Source of the DNA: Siphonodentalium dalli
Lineage: Eukaryota > Mollusca > Scaphopoda > Gadilida > Siphonodentaliidae
Length of the DNA: 64,000 nucleotides
Direction: 5' to 3'
NCBI GenBank assembly: GCA_032622095.1
Contig: CP136063.1
Location: 26,476,987 to 26,540,986 of the forward strand
In this document: in pieces, positions 33,563 through 43,037 of the stretch
Numbering within the stretch: position 1 is the first letter of the stretch
Layout: each line of letters opens with the position of its first letter
Translations under genes and position numbers: made by a program
The notes under the pieces: generated by a model
Told to the model about the DNA's origin: nothing
What the model saw: the letters and a program-made list of their open reading frames with translations, nothing else
Databases searched by the model: none

Positions 33563-33730
33563 TACACGTATAAATGTGTGCTCGTGTGGGCGGGTTGGCA
33601 ACATGGGGAGCCGAACAGCGGGACCTCGTATAACTACATGTATGTGGTCATCTGGGGCGGAGATTACACATTCAGGGACATCCCATGCACATACTCCTAC
33701 CGTTATATCTGTGAAATCATAACCGGGTAA
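33563..33730 (+). CDS. C-type-lectin-like domain, C-terminal exon (last copy)
   Basis: Open from 33563, just after TAA, to TAA 33728-33730. It reads TYKCVLVWAGWQHGEPNSGT, then VVIWGGDYTFRDIPCTYSY and RYICEIITG. It keeps the GEPN, DIPC and YICE blocks and has no lesion, unlike the middle copies. Spacing between GEPN and the D-I-P-C block is three residues longer than in copy 1 (SYNYMYVV). Either this or copy 1 may be the working terminal exon of a lectin gene whose other exons lie elsewhere. Confidence 0.6.
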   Translation, partial: YTYKCVLVWAGWQHGEPNSGTSYNYMYVVIWGGDYTFRDIPCTYSYRYICEIITG

Positions 33731-34322
33731 CTTAAACCTTAAACTTAAAATAAAATTAATTAGTGACAATATGAATGACAGCAGCACCGAAGATTGTACT
33801 CCCAGACGAATCTGAATATTAAGAATTTGAAGGGATCAAGCCATACCGCTTTAAGCCGTTAGAAAGATAAGAAAAAAACAAAATCGTGTGCAAGTGACAA
33901 TTATGAATCGACTGATGCCGGCGACGAAGCTAATTCAGAAGAACAAATACCGACTGGGATGTTATTTCCACTCTACTGTTACCAAATAATACTGATACAT
34001 TGATTACTTGGTTGTTTGCGAAGTGACCTGCTTAGGAAAAGCTGTGGTCCATACATGTATATATAAAATTTATGATAGAATTTCATGCTATTCAAACTCA
34101 TAAAAATCAAACATATGAGAATTGCCTTATGTACATATGGCCAAGAGATGATTAATTTATCTCAATATCTAATTGACGAAACTTAGTAACATCTAGATCA
34201 TTCTGTTTGGTTAGATTACAGCTTTCATAAAACATGCATTTCGTTTCAAGTCGATTAATAATGTAGAACAGTCCATGATTTCTATCAAAGTGCTAAAAGT
34301 CTATTAAAGATGGATTATCTCT
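33731..34322. other. Non-coding stretch
   Basis: Nothing recognised beyond ordinary AT-rich sequence. It lies between the lectin array and MITE A3. Confidence 0.4.
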
Positions 34323-34326
34323 TTAA

Positions 34327-34698
34327 CCCTTTACCCAACAGAACGGCCCTGTGCCAATGCATTCTCTTATATATGCGAGTCGACCATAGGTCGCCTCGCA
34401 TATATAAGAGAATGCATTGGCTTAACACATTAAAAATTATAAAATTGTTAAAGAATGTAAGAAAAAATGGTAAAAAGTGTTAAAGATTTTTTTTAGGCCA
34501 ATGCATTCTCTTATATATGCGAGGCGACCTATGGTCGACTCGCATATATAAGAGAATGCATTGGCACAGGGCATAACTGTAACTATCACAATGTGGAGCC
34601 GGTTCCAATGATATCCATATTTGTATGGTTCTATTGAGACAGACCGAAGATATTTTAGGCTGTTGAAGCTTTATTTGGCCGGTTTGTTGGGTAAAGGG
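34327..34698 (+). mobile_element. TTAA-MITE copy A3, complete
   Basis: Flanked by TTAA (34323-34326, 34699-34702). Termini CCCTTTACCCAACAGAACGG and GGTTTGTTGGGTAAAGGG. Two hairpins with stems CCAATGCATTCTCTTATATA are present, the second being the inverse of the first (loops GTCGACCATAGGTCG and its complement). A unique ~110-bp arm (ggagccggttccaatgatat) is on the right. This is the reference form for the family here. Confidence 0.92.
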
Positions 34699-34780
34699 TT
34701 AAATAACAAATTTTAAATTGTTGCGTAGGTATAAAATAATAGATATGAACTGAAGACCCTGGTCCGGAAAAGTTTCTATC

Positions 34781-35837
34781 TAGGGTCCTGCGAATTGGAT
34801 ATTTTGATCGAATCGAATATCGAATCGAATTCACGAAATCGAATCGAATATCGAATCGAATCATATCTGTGTGTTGCATTCTCAATTAGGTATGTTTTGT
34901 CAACGATTAGATTATTTGTGAAACGTTCTATGAACTACATGCATGAAGTTCCATCAGAACTTATGTGGCGATAAACCGTCGTTTGATATACTATTAACTT
35001 TAATTTATAATTGTCAAGAAAACAAAGCAGATTAAAACGTCCATGCGGCCATCACAACGATTAATATATTACCACTAAACAGATTATCAAACGAAATTTA
35101 TACAGTTTGCATGTACATGCAAAATTGCAAATCGGCATTTGGAAACACCCGTTGTTATAAACTTGAAGACGCAACAACAGTCTCAGTGTAGCCTCTTCAT
35201 GTATTGGTTGATGCTTCTTGAACAGATGATTCCATAGATGGGTCATTGTCCCAGATGCTTGCGATTTATACACCATGCATGTTGCATTCATCACACGTGC
35301 CTGTAGCTTTATCATGTTTAAAATAAACATGAATGATGGACGACATTTTGTCCATTGTAAAAGAAAACTCCGAAACTGAAAGTCAACTTCAAAAGAGAAC
35401 AGTGCCAAAATGCACTTTTCGACACCAGGAACATGTTTTGTTTACATTCTCACCCATATTACATAACGCAGAATCAAATAGACGATGGATAACGCTATCG
35501 GTAGACCAGTCTCATAGCTATTATAATTCACCGCGTCGTCGGTCCATTGGCTATCTGCTAGCTTTTGCTACCATTTTAAAGCTATATAATTCAGACGTCC
35601 TATCATGGCTAATTGTTGGCTATGTACAATAAGAATTATAATGTGCATATATACATAATTTTCTCGAATTAAATGGCACAAACAGCTAAGATCGACATGT
35701 GTACTTGTCCTGAAACAGCCTACTTTTCCATCATAGTATATTTGAAATTTCGAGTTGGCAATTTCGACTCGAATTCTAATCGAATTTGACTTTCGAATTG
35801 AATCTCAAATCGAATATCGAATATTCGCAGGAGCCTA
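34781..35837. mobile_element. hAT-like element D with BED-finger relic
   Basis: The left end TAGGGTCCTGCGAATTGG and the inverse of the right end TAGGCTCCTGCGAATATT are flanked by TTTCTATC and CTTCTATC, an 8-bp TSD with one difference. Subterminal zones consist of GAATCGAATATCGAATCG repeats. A BED-type zinc finger relic on the minus strand supports a hAT origin. Confidence 0.85.
35190..35300 (-). pseudogene. Degenerate BED zinc finger
   Basis: The minus-strand frame (35061-35408) reads NATCMVYKSQASGTMTHLWN then HLFKKHQP. The C...L-x-x-H-L...K-H layout is that of the BED finger at the N-terminus of hAT transposases, but the second cysteine is lost (C-M-V-Y). The rest of the 115-codon frame is not recognisable. 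It lies inside hAT element D. Confidence 0.55.
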
Positions 35838-35845
35838 CTTCTATC

Positions 35846-36289
35846 AATTAATATTAATTTTATTTTGAATATTTTATTTGGCCCGTTTATTCGTCTATTT
35901 TCAGAACAGACCATTCGGATGATAACGTATAGCGATATAGAGCACTGGGCTGTTCCTATGTATACGAACCGAACGTCCAAAGTCCCAGATTGATGGTTTG
36001 TATTGTTTTGTTCCATAGTTATAAGCGATAACGAGGATAATTACCGTTTATTTGTCACAAAATTCACAATAAAATTTCTGGTCTCAGTAACCACTACATG
36101 TAACCAGCTACATGTAAACAACCACTTTTTTTTAGACCCGAAAATATTTGAAATAAAATGAATATTAATCGATAGAATTATTTCCGGACAGGAATCTTCG
36201 ATTCAGAACTAATATTTTATACCCCGGTAAGGCGTGACCAATTTAATTACTTGTTTTACGAACACCGCCGATAGCTTTTTCCGCCAAAA
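35846..36289. other. Non-coding stretch
   Basis: AT-rich, with three ACATGTA words near 36097-36117. No coding or repeat signal. Confidence 0.4.
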
Positions 36290-36503
36290 CCGAATAAAAA
36301 TAATACACTTTTCTTCCCAGAGAAAAAATTACGTTTTCCGGATTTTAGTGATTTCGTTCCGCCTACGAGTTGTGTATTCCGGATTATAACGCTCCGTATT
36401 CCGGCCTTCCGAGTTATGCGTTCCGGTTCTGGTTCCGTGACCTTTTGTTTACATCTGTCAGCGTGCATAACTTCCGTTGTTAGTGAAACATGTCCGAAAT
36501 AGA
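36290..36503 (+). promoter_or_regulatory. Probable promoter with repeated TTCCGG sites
   Basis: Within about 140 bp there are TTCCGG at 36337, 36378, 36400 and 36421, and CTTCCG at 36404 and 36470. CCGGAA is the core of ETS/GABP-type sites that cluster in TATA-less promoters. The zone is richer in CpG than its surroundings and stands immediately 5' of a good start codon. Part of the clustering could come from a small decayed tandem repeat (gtattccgg, gcgttccgg). Confidence 0.4.
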
Positions 36504-37022
36504 ATGGCGACTGCAGATTACTTCAGCTTAAAAATACTAACAGACACGCAACGGACGCTGAAGCAAAAGCTAGTTCAATTGAGTCTTTCTGATGTAGTAT
36601 CCGTGACATTTAGTGAGGTGGGCGATGACTTTAAAGTGGATAAAATCACGGTTAAAAACGCTAGTGACTCAACTGATGGCCACGAAGTTCAGCCAAACAC
36701 CCCCCTCAATATTGTTTCCCGATTTGGCGCATCATGCATCATTCTCCACGTCTCAAAGCTGTCAGTTGGTGATGGTGTGTCAGTTTCTAAGAAGACTTTG
36801 GATGCATTCGATGTAATGATGTCGGCACGAAGTGACTCTTGTTACCCAGATAAAGTCGAATTCAAAATAAACAGAAGAGATTTTGATCTACACAACGATG
36901 TCATCGAACTGTTCAAACAAAAACACTATTCATTTATACCTGAAAACGTCCACACCATAGGATTTTATCATGGGTTTCAGATATGTCAATTAATACGAGC
37001 ACATATTCTTCTATGGGTCTGA
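36504..37022 (+). CDS. Probable first exon of an uncharacterised protein
   Basis: An open frame of 181 codons begins upstream at 36477, but the ATG at 36504 has the better context (agaATGG) and starts MATADYFSLKILTDTQRTLK. The middle has FGASCIILHV and then LDAFDVMMSARSDSCYPDK and DLHNDVIELFKQKHYSF. I associate this layout loosely with an expanded, unnamed invertebrate protein family whose N-terminal exon holds a xxAFDVLMxA helix. No enzymatic motif is seen. The frame probably leaves the exon near 36980 (FYHGFQ), the last codons being intron read-through. It is one of the few undamaged, promoter-backed coding exons here. Downstream exons were not found. Confidence 0.5.
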   Translation: MATADYFSLKILTDTQRTLKQKLVQLSLSDVVSVTFSEVGDDFKVDKITVKNASDSTDGHEVQPNTPLNIVSRFGASCIILHVSKLSVGDGVSVSKKTLDAFDVMMSARSDSCYPDKVEFKINRRDFDLHNDVIELFKQKHYSFIPENVHTIGFYHGFQICQLIRAHILLWV

Positions 37023-37491
37023 TATGCAAGTGGTATCTATCAGTGTTTTTACCGTATCCAAACTCATTATCCACCATATAATGTACCCACCAACATGCAT
37101 GTATTGTACAATATGGTAAACATCTTTCAGTAGCAAGTTACTAGCAACTTTCAGAACACCCACAGAACAAAACATATTAATTACCAATTAACTCAGGTCT
37201 TCCCAAGTCACAGTACCACAAGCTAGAAGACATGGATAATTACATGTATATCTGTTTTGTTTTGAGTTATTTCTTATTGAATAAAGTTTGTTTACCTTAT
37301 TCACTACTTATTACATTATTTAGAAGCTATGGGATGTATATCGGTCATTTCTGAATTTTTTTTAGGAATATTATTATTTTTTTTATTCCCTCCTGCATCT
37401 ACATATTTTGTTCCCAGTCGTTCGTAAAACAAGTAATTAAATTGGTCTGGCCTAACTATATAATACATGTTTACAAAGAGATAATCCACCT
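37023..37491. other. Non-coding stretch, possibly intron
   Basis: No exon recognised downstream of the 36504 exon before MITE B. AT-rich, otherwise featureless. Confidence 0.35.
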
Positions 37492-37495
37492 TTAA

Positions 37496-37717
37496 CCCTT
37501 TGAGTGCCAGGTCCGATTTTTGTATCAACCCATATACCCTGTGCCAATGCATTCTCTTATATATGCCTCGCATAAATAAGAGAATGCATTGGCCTAACAA
37601 TTTTTCATCATTTGTTATTATTTTTTACAATATTTTTACATGTTTTGTTTTTTTTTTGGTCCGATTTTACAGACCGTAAATTAGGGCCGATGAGATCGGC
37701 CCCTGGCACTGAAAGGG
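37496..37717 (+). mobile_element. TTAA-MITE of a second family (B) with the A-family hairpin
   Basis: Flanked by TTAA (37492-37495) and TTTA (37718-37721). Termini CCCTTTGAGTGCCAG and CTGGCACTGAAAGGG. The next inner blocks (ggtccgattttt, ggtccgattttac) differ from family A, but the centre carries the same CCAATGCATTCTCTTATATA hairpin. The element is therefore a chimera of two MITE families or shares a mobile hairpin module. Confidence 0.75.
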
Positions 37718-37799
37718 TTTAGCTACATTTCTTGCTAATGACCAACTCAGATCTATCAGTTATTATAGTTAATACAGCTTTCTTTTACTGATAAGACTC

Positions 37800-38580
37800 A
37801 GTTATATCTGTCGTCCACAGGCAGATCAAGGGAGGTAACCCCTGATAAGAGATTCAGTTATATGTGTCGTCCACAGGCAAATTAAGGGAGGTAACCCAGC
37901 CTGGTTGTTACTAGCAGACACTCTATACACCTGAATCTATGAGGGGAGGTAACACAGCCTAGTCGTTACAGACTATAGGTTACAAACACCTAATTATTTT
38001 CCACAGGCGACAGTGTTAACTAAACGTCTCGCCGGCCATGGGTTTGGCCTATTTGAACATCAAGTGGTCATCCTCTGCACCAGTATGTGACAACAAACGG
38101 GCCCTTTTCGGTATTTTTTTCAAACGATAATCTTGCATTTCCACAACTACCCCATTTACTGCACAAAAATCAGCAGCATAAAAATACCCAGACCCCTTCC
38201 GTAACTTCTGGACACAACCAGACTCTTCCTGGACATCTAAACATACACAATCGCCATATTTACGTAGGCTATGATTTTCTGTTCCCGATTAGGGATATTT
38301 CCCTCAATGATAATCAACCAATCAGCAGCCAGAATTTTTTTTTATGCCGACTCGAGTTTCCCTACACAAATTCAAGAAGCGTAACTATATAATTAGTTGC
38401 TTGTAACCTGTACACCCGATTCACTGTGAGGGGAGGTAACCCAGCCTATTTGTTACTGATAGACACTGTACACTTGATTCACTGTGAAGGGGAGGTGCTG
38501 GTTGTTACTAGCAGACACTCTATACACCTGAATCATTGAGGGGAGGTAACCAAGTTAGGTTTTCACTAGCCGACACTATA
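37800..38580. repeat. GGGAGGTAAC dispersed repeat, several copies
   Basis: Blocks of 'ggggaggtaacccagcct' with 'gttactagcagacactctat' recur at about 37850, 37890, 37935, 38430, 38465 and 38530. Inverse copies are at 47460-47540 and 48040-48095. A 101-codon frame at 38087-38392 between them has no domain. Confidence 0.7.
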
Positions 38581-38599
38581 CATATCCCTCCGCAGGAGT

Positions 38600-38915
38600 T
38601 GCAACTATATACTTTGATGTACACCCATCATCGTAACGATGTGCTGACCCATGATTGGGAGGTTAAAAGCTGCCACAGACACACCCACCGATTCATAACG
38701 ACGTGCTGACCCCTGATTGGGAGGTTAAAAGCTGCCATAGACACACCCACCGATCATCGTAACGACTCACAGACCCATGCTTTGAGTCAACAAGTTGCAG
38801 ACCATACAGATGTTACATCTATTGACATGCCTTTCGATAATCATAATGACTCACGGACCCACGCTTTGAGTTAACAAGTTGCCGACCATACAGATGTTAC
38901 ATCTATTGGCATTTA
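38600..38915. repeat. Two short tandem duplications
   Basis: A ~72-bp unit (tgattgggaggttaaaagct) at 38625-38755 and a ~93-bp unit (tttgagtcaacaagttgcag) at 38765-38910, two copies each, overlapping through 'catcgtaacga'. Confidence 0.85.
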
Positions 38916-38921
38916 TTAGTA

Positions 38922-39132
38922 CATTAATGCCCTAAATAATCAACTCCTTAACCACATTAGAATTATTGGTAACTTTTCAGGATTTAGTCGGAAATATGAC
39001 TTGTTGCCATTCATCAGAAAGCTCTCAGTGAGAATGTGTGTGAATGGCAACAGGCCATATTTCCGTCTAAATCCTGAAAAGTTACCCATAATTCTGCTTT
39101 TGTTAAGGAGTCAATTATTTAGGACATTACTG
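38922..39132. mobile_element. Palindromic TA-MITE, copy 1
   Basis: Nearly a perfect inverted repeat: CATTAATGCCCTAAATAATC ... inner 'cggaaatatgacttgttgcc' ... closing GACATTACTG. Preceded by TA; the right TA is mutated. Same family as 39240-39453. The short frame 39001-39195 is a by-product. Confidence 0.8.
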
Positions 39133-39239
39133 CATGGGAAAACAAATGCTTTCTGTGGCGAGATGTCCTGCCACAAAAACTTTCAGACAAACTGACAGAG
39201 AATACTTAGAGAAAAACTGACGGGGTACACTTTGGACTA

Positions 39240-39453
39240 CAGTAATGCCCTAATTAATTGACTCCTTTAACCACAGCAGAATTATGGGTAACTTTTCAGG
39301 ATTTAGTCGGAAATATGGTTTGTTGCCATTCATCGGAAAGCTCTCGGGGAGAGCTTTCCGATGAATGGCAACAAGCCATATTTCCGACTGAATTCTGAAA
39401 AGTTAACCATAATTCTGCTGTGGTTAAGGAGTCGATTAATTAGGGCATTACTG
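39240..39453. mobile_element. Palindromic TA-MITE, copy 2, complete
   Basis: 214 bp made of two ~105-bp arms, flanked by TA (39238-39239, 39454-39455), with termini CAGTAATGCCCTAATTAATY. TA duplication plus CAGT termini is typical of Tc1/mariner-derived MITEs. The arms meet at 'gctctcggggagagc', so single-stranded DNA would fold into one long hairpin. Confidence 0.9.
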
Positions 39454-39510
39454 TACCTCAATTAAATCTATCACTTTGTATTCCATCCCAGTGGATACAT
39501 CTTTACAGCA

Positions 39511-39768
39511 TTCAAGCCTTGAAATAGGGTGTCTGTCATTTGCAGAATGAGGTCCCCAGAGGGTGAATTTAGTGATGCTACACCGCATAGCGGGCTAGCA
39601 TCACCAAATTCACCCTCTGGGGACCCCATTCTGCTTTCACCTCGGCAGAATGAGGTTCCCAGAGGATGAATTTGGTAATGCTAGCCCGCTATGCGGGGTA
39701 GCATCACTAAATTCACCCTCTGGGGACCTCATTCTGCAAATGACAGACACCCTATTTCAAGGCTTGAA
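39511..39768. mobile_element. Fourfold palindromic element, copy 1
   Basis: The outer arms TTCAAGCCTTGAAATAGGGT and their inverse enclose two ~90-bp units, each itself palindromic about 'ccgcatagcggg' (cagaatgaggtccccagagg ... cctctggggaccccattctg). Flanks AGCATTC occur on both sides with a 3-base offset, a possible TSD. No coding potential of its own. Confidence 0.8.
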
Positions 39769-39779
39769 AGCATTCCTCC

Positions 39780-40017
39780 AAGTGATGCACACATCTTATG
39801 TTTTCCTTTTAGTGAAAGTTCGCCTCATGACTTCATTACACAGATTAAAACATTACCCCTGGCAAATTGAATCATTACACAAATTGAAACTATGTAATTA
39901 AACAACTAATATTGTGATTATTATTCATTCGCAGATATTCTTCCTAAAACTACCACGTTGTAGTCTGTGGATCCACATATGTAGACAGGGCTTCCAGTGT
40001 CAATGTAAACAGATCGG
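39780..40017. other. Short non-coding stretch
   Basis: No recognisable feature between the palindromic element and the LINE relic. Confidence 0.3.
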
Positions 40018-40663
40018 CAGGAAAAAAACTGGTCGAAAATTTGGCAGACAAAATAGAAAATCAAATTCTATCGGATGACAATACGAAAGCCAACTTGATC
40101 CAAGCCATTGTGACGAATGATGAATTTATTAAAGCAGTAGAAGATTGTTAAAATGATAGTTCTATAACACAACGGTTAAGTGACTTAGACAATGAAGTGT
40201 GTAAGTTGAGGGTAGACAACTTGGAAGCTGAAAGACGAGGTTAATAACCTAGAGCAATACAGCAGAAGGAACTGCTTGTTAATTCATGGAGTGCCTGAAA
40301 AGGAAAATGGAAACACCAACAAAATAGCCTTCGACATCTTTCATGACGCCCTCAAAGTTCCGATAGAACCCAATGAAATCGGGAGAACACAGGTTTGCTA
40401 AGCAAAATAGAGCGATTGACCAGACATGATGTAAAACATGATCTGTTCATGTCTGAGAGGAAACTTAAGAACTGTACCCTGTATGGTGCGATCAAGTTAG
40501 CGATCACAGAAAGCTTAACTGGACGGAATATGGAACTGTTAAAATCAGTTAAACTCACACGATAGTGTACAAAATAAATGGACACTGGATGGCAAGATCA
40601 TTGCACTATTGAAAAGTGGCACCAAAATCCATGTGAAGGACATTGTCGACGAAATATTCTCTT
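40018..40663 (+). pseudogene. LINE ORF1-like relic
   Basis: With several frameshifts and stops it reads KLVENLADKIENQILSDDN, then NLEQYSRRNCLLIHGVPE and, in another frame, LTRHDVKHDLFMSERKLKN, ITESLTGRNMELLKSVKLT and WTLDGKIIALLKSGTKIHV. A coiled-coil part, then E-Q-Y-S-R-R-N and F-T/L-R-x-D-V-K...F-M-S-E-R, then W-T-x-D-G-K-I matches ORF1 proteins of invertebrate LINEs. At least three frame changes show it is dead. No reverse transcriptase follows; a RecQ-like exon is joined at 40664. Confidence 0.7.
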
Positions 40664-40859
40664 CCAATACTTCAGTGATGACGGACATTCCAGTTTCCAG
40701 TTGAAGGGAAGAAAGCATTCATGCTGTGATTTATGTGCGGTATCTTATGATTGTAGGTTATGTCGTGATGAAATGAATGAGATTGAGCAACGACTGCTGG
40801 TACTTTCTGGAGAATCTGACGACTCTCACTCTGCAGAGGACTCTAACGAAAGTGACTAA
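40664..40859 (+). pseudogene. RecQ-like helicase C-terminal zinc segment
   Basis: The frame ending at TAA 40857-40859 reads CRRNILFQYFSDDGH, then KHSCCDLCAVSYDCRLC and an acidic ESDDSHSAEDSNESD tail. C-R-R-x2-L-x3-F...H-x-C-C-D-x-C is the zinc-binding element of RecQ-type helicases, which binds DNA beside the helicase core. It is open in this segment but is fused directly to a LINE ORF1 relic, and no helicase core is visible, so it is probably a transduced or retrocopied 3' exon. Confidence 0.55.
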
Positions 40860-40897
40860 TCATACCTGGTAATGAATAATGAGTACCTGCATTCTAT

Positions 40898-41170
40898 GGA
40901 AGCCTCGAAATAAGGTACCCGTCATTTGCAGAGTGAGGTCCTCAGATGGTGAATTTAGTGATACTACCTCGCAATGTGGGCTACCATCACCGAATTTACC
41001 CTCTGGGAACCACATTCCGTTTTGGTCTTTACATGTATCAACCATGGAGAATTAGGTTCAAAATGATATCCACATGGGGTTAATTTTGGTGATGCTAACC
41101 CACTTTGCAGGGTTGGCATCTAAATTCACCTTCTGGGGACCTCACTCTGCAAATGGCAAACAACTTATTT
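40898..41170. mobile_element. Fourfold palindromic element, copy 2, diverged
   Basis: Corresponds to 39511-39768: 'gtcatttgcagagtgaggtc', 'tggtgaatttagtgatacta', and at the right 'ttcaccttctggggacctca' with 'ctgcaaatggca'. Many substitutions separate the arms, so it is older than copy 1. Confidence 0.65.
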
Positions 41171-41606
41171 TGGGACTTTATTCTGTGTACATATATATGA
41201 GTATAGGCCTACATGTGTATGGGCTCAAACAGTGAGCTGTTTGTGTTGGAATAAAAAGTCACTGAAAGCAACAGTTTCAACTTTACAACCTGTTTTTGTT
41301 ATGTGTATCCCTTCAAATGAATAACCACATAATACACACAAGTGCATACGTTAAATAAATGTTTAATTCGTGAAGACATCAATTTTACAGGTGTCGCCAT
41401 GGACTCCATGATTATGCGGAAGTATTTACGACTTTCGTAACATACTTTCGTTTCTTGGCACCAAAATGATTGACGTGCATAAATTAGTCTATTTTGAGAG
41501 TCGCTATCCAGGATAATAACGTCACTCGCTCTGTTCAACAAATTGGAAACAAAGCATGCGATGCAACAGCTTATTTCGTGCTGGAGCCGTCCAATAAAAC
41601 AACAAA
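41171..41606. other. Non-coding stretch
   Basis: No gene or repeat structure recognised; a 108-codon minus frame (41299-41625) has no known domain. Confidence 0.35.
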
Positions 41607-41610
41607 TTAA

Positions 41611-42179
41611 CCCCTCTGATGCCATTTCTGCTTCTCGTTGTAGAACCGAAAATTACCATTTTCGACCTATTTTTGGGCCCAATGATGCCCCTTTCATGAA
41701 TGCGAGGCCATATTTGTCAGTGCTCAACAACCTACATGTAGATGAACGCCCGGGCAGATTTGTCTGGTTTGGGCACGACATGAGTAAAGCGCGACATCAG
41801 TATGGACCATACCCTAAAATATGATGCAAAATCAGACCAGATTCGGGTCAAAGTTGAACTGCCCCTGTTAGATGACAGGTCGACAAAAAAGCCTACCCTG
41901 GAAGTTTGCAGAAAAGGTTCGACTATCCAACGCACACAGATTTCCGCCAATAAATATATTCTTGTGAAGGGACAATTTTGGTTTTCTGTCGATTTTTTTT
42001 AATGTGTAGGTGTGCCCAATGTGAATCCTAAGTGCACCCAATTCGTCTAGCGAATCATATGACATTTTCTGGAAGTGGTATCTACAAGCAATCAGATCGA
42101 CAACCTGTATGTACATAGTCATTGTTTACTTTGCCAATATTCAGCTAAAATGAAAAAAAATGGGTAGCGACAGAAAGGG
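41611..42179. mobile_element. Possible TTAA-flanked element
   Basis: TTAA at 41607-41610 and 42180-42183, with CCCCTCTGATGCC at the left and GGCGACAGAAAGGG-type sequence at the right (tagcgacagaaaggg). Terminal similarity is limited to CCC-TCTG, so this is a weaker call than the other TTAA elements. Confidence 0.45.
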
Positions 42180-42300
42180 TTAATAATGTAAGAACACAGA
42201 CATGTTTCGAATCAAATTTATTTATTTTGACGTGGGTATATAAATGGACGCAATTTAATATCGTTTGGGCAACTTTTTTGTCTTTCCAATGGCCACTATA

Positions 42301-42744
42301 GGTTACAATACACCAAATACAAATTAGTAGAGTGATTTCCCCTGGGACCCCCCAAGCTAGGATCGGCATAAAAAAAATTCTGGTAGCTGAATGGTCAATG
42401 ATACATGGATGAAAAGTGCATGAAAAAATGCACAAAAGTGTTTCTCATCGAGAAACATCAAATATAGCCACATGGTAAACGGTTATGGCTGTGCAAATGG
42501 CGAATAATTTATGGGAGGTGTTTTTTTCTATGTCATTTTTTTCTCAATTTTAAGTGTAGTGTGACATTTGTCAAGCTGCAGTGTGATCCAGCAAGTTTAC
42601 CAGTACTTTTGGGCACATTTCCGTGTCTAAAAGGACGTTCTTTAATTTTAAATACTTGTGTAGGGTCAAAGCTTTCCTGTGAATACAGGCCAGCGGGATT
42701 TGTTAACACTGAGGCCTATGTAAATCATTTGGTGTATTGTAACC
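42301..42744. repeat. 18-bp perfect inverted repeats 427 bp apart
   Basis: GGTTACAATACACCAAAT at 42301-42318 and its exact inverse complement at 42727-42744. No TSD was found around them. They could be the termini of a small transposon. Confidence 0.6.
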
Positions 42745-43034
42745 TTTAATGCAGATAATAAATTTTGGATGATAAAAAATTGACCCAGTATCTAGAGCCA
42801 CTGTTTCGCAGAAAACGATCTACTGTCTATGGGTGGGGTCAAGGTCATTTGCACTGAATTTTTTCATCAGTCCAGAACACCTAAAATTACACAAATTCAT
42901 ATCCCACCTTGTCTCAATATACATACCACATGAACGGTGCCAGAAACCACTAGCACTTTATATCTATAAATTCAACCCTCCTGATCATTCAAAACTGTCG
43001 AGTTACCTAAATTTATAGACCGGTGTTGTAGACA
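42745..43034. other. Non-coding stretch
   Basis: No gene recognised; two short plus-strand frames without domains. Confidence 0.3.
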
Positions 43035-43037
43035 TAA

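Noticed and set aside
34327..34698. CCCTTTACCC/TTAACCC as telomere-like repeats
   Set aside because: They occur once per end next to TTAA and are MITE termini, not tandem telomere units.
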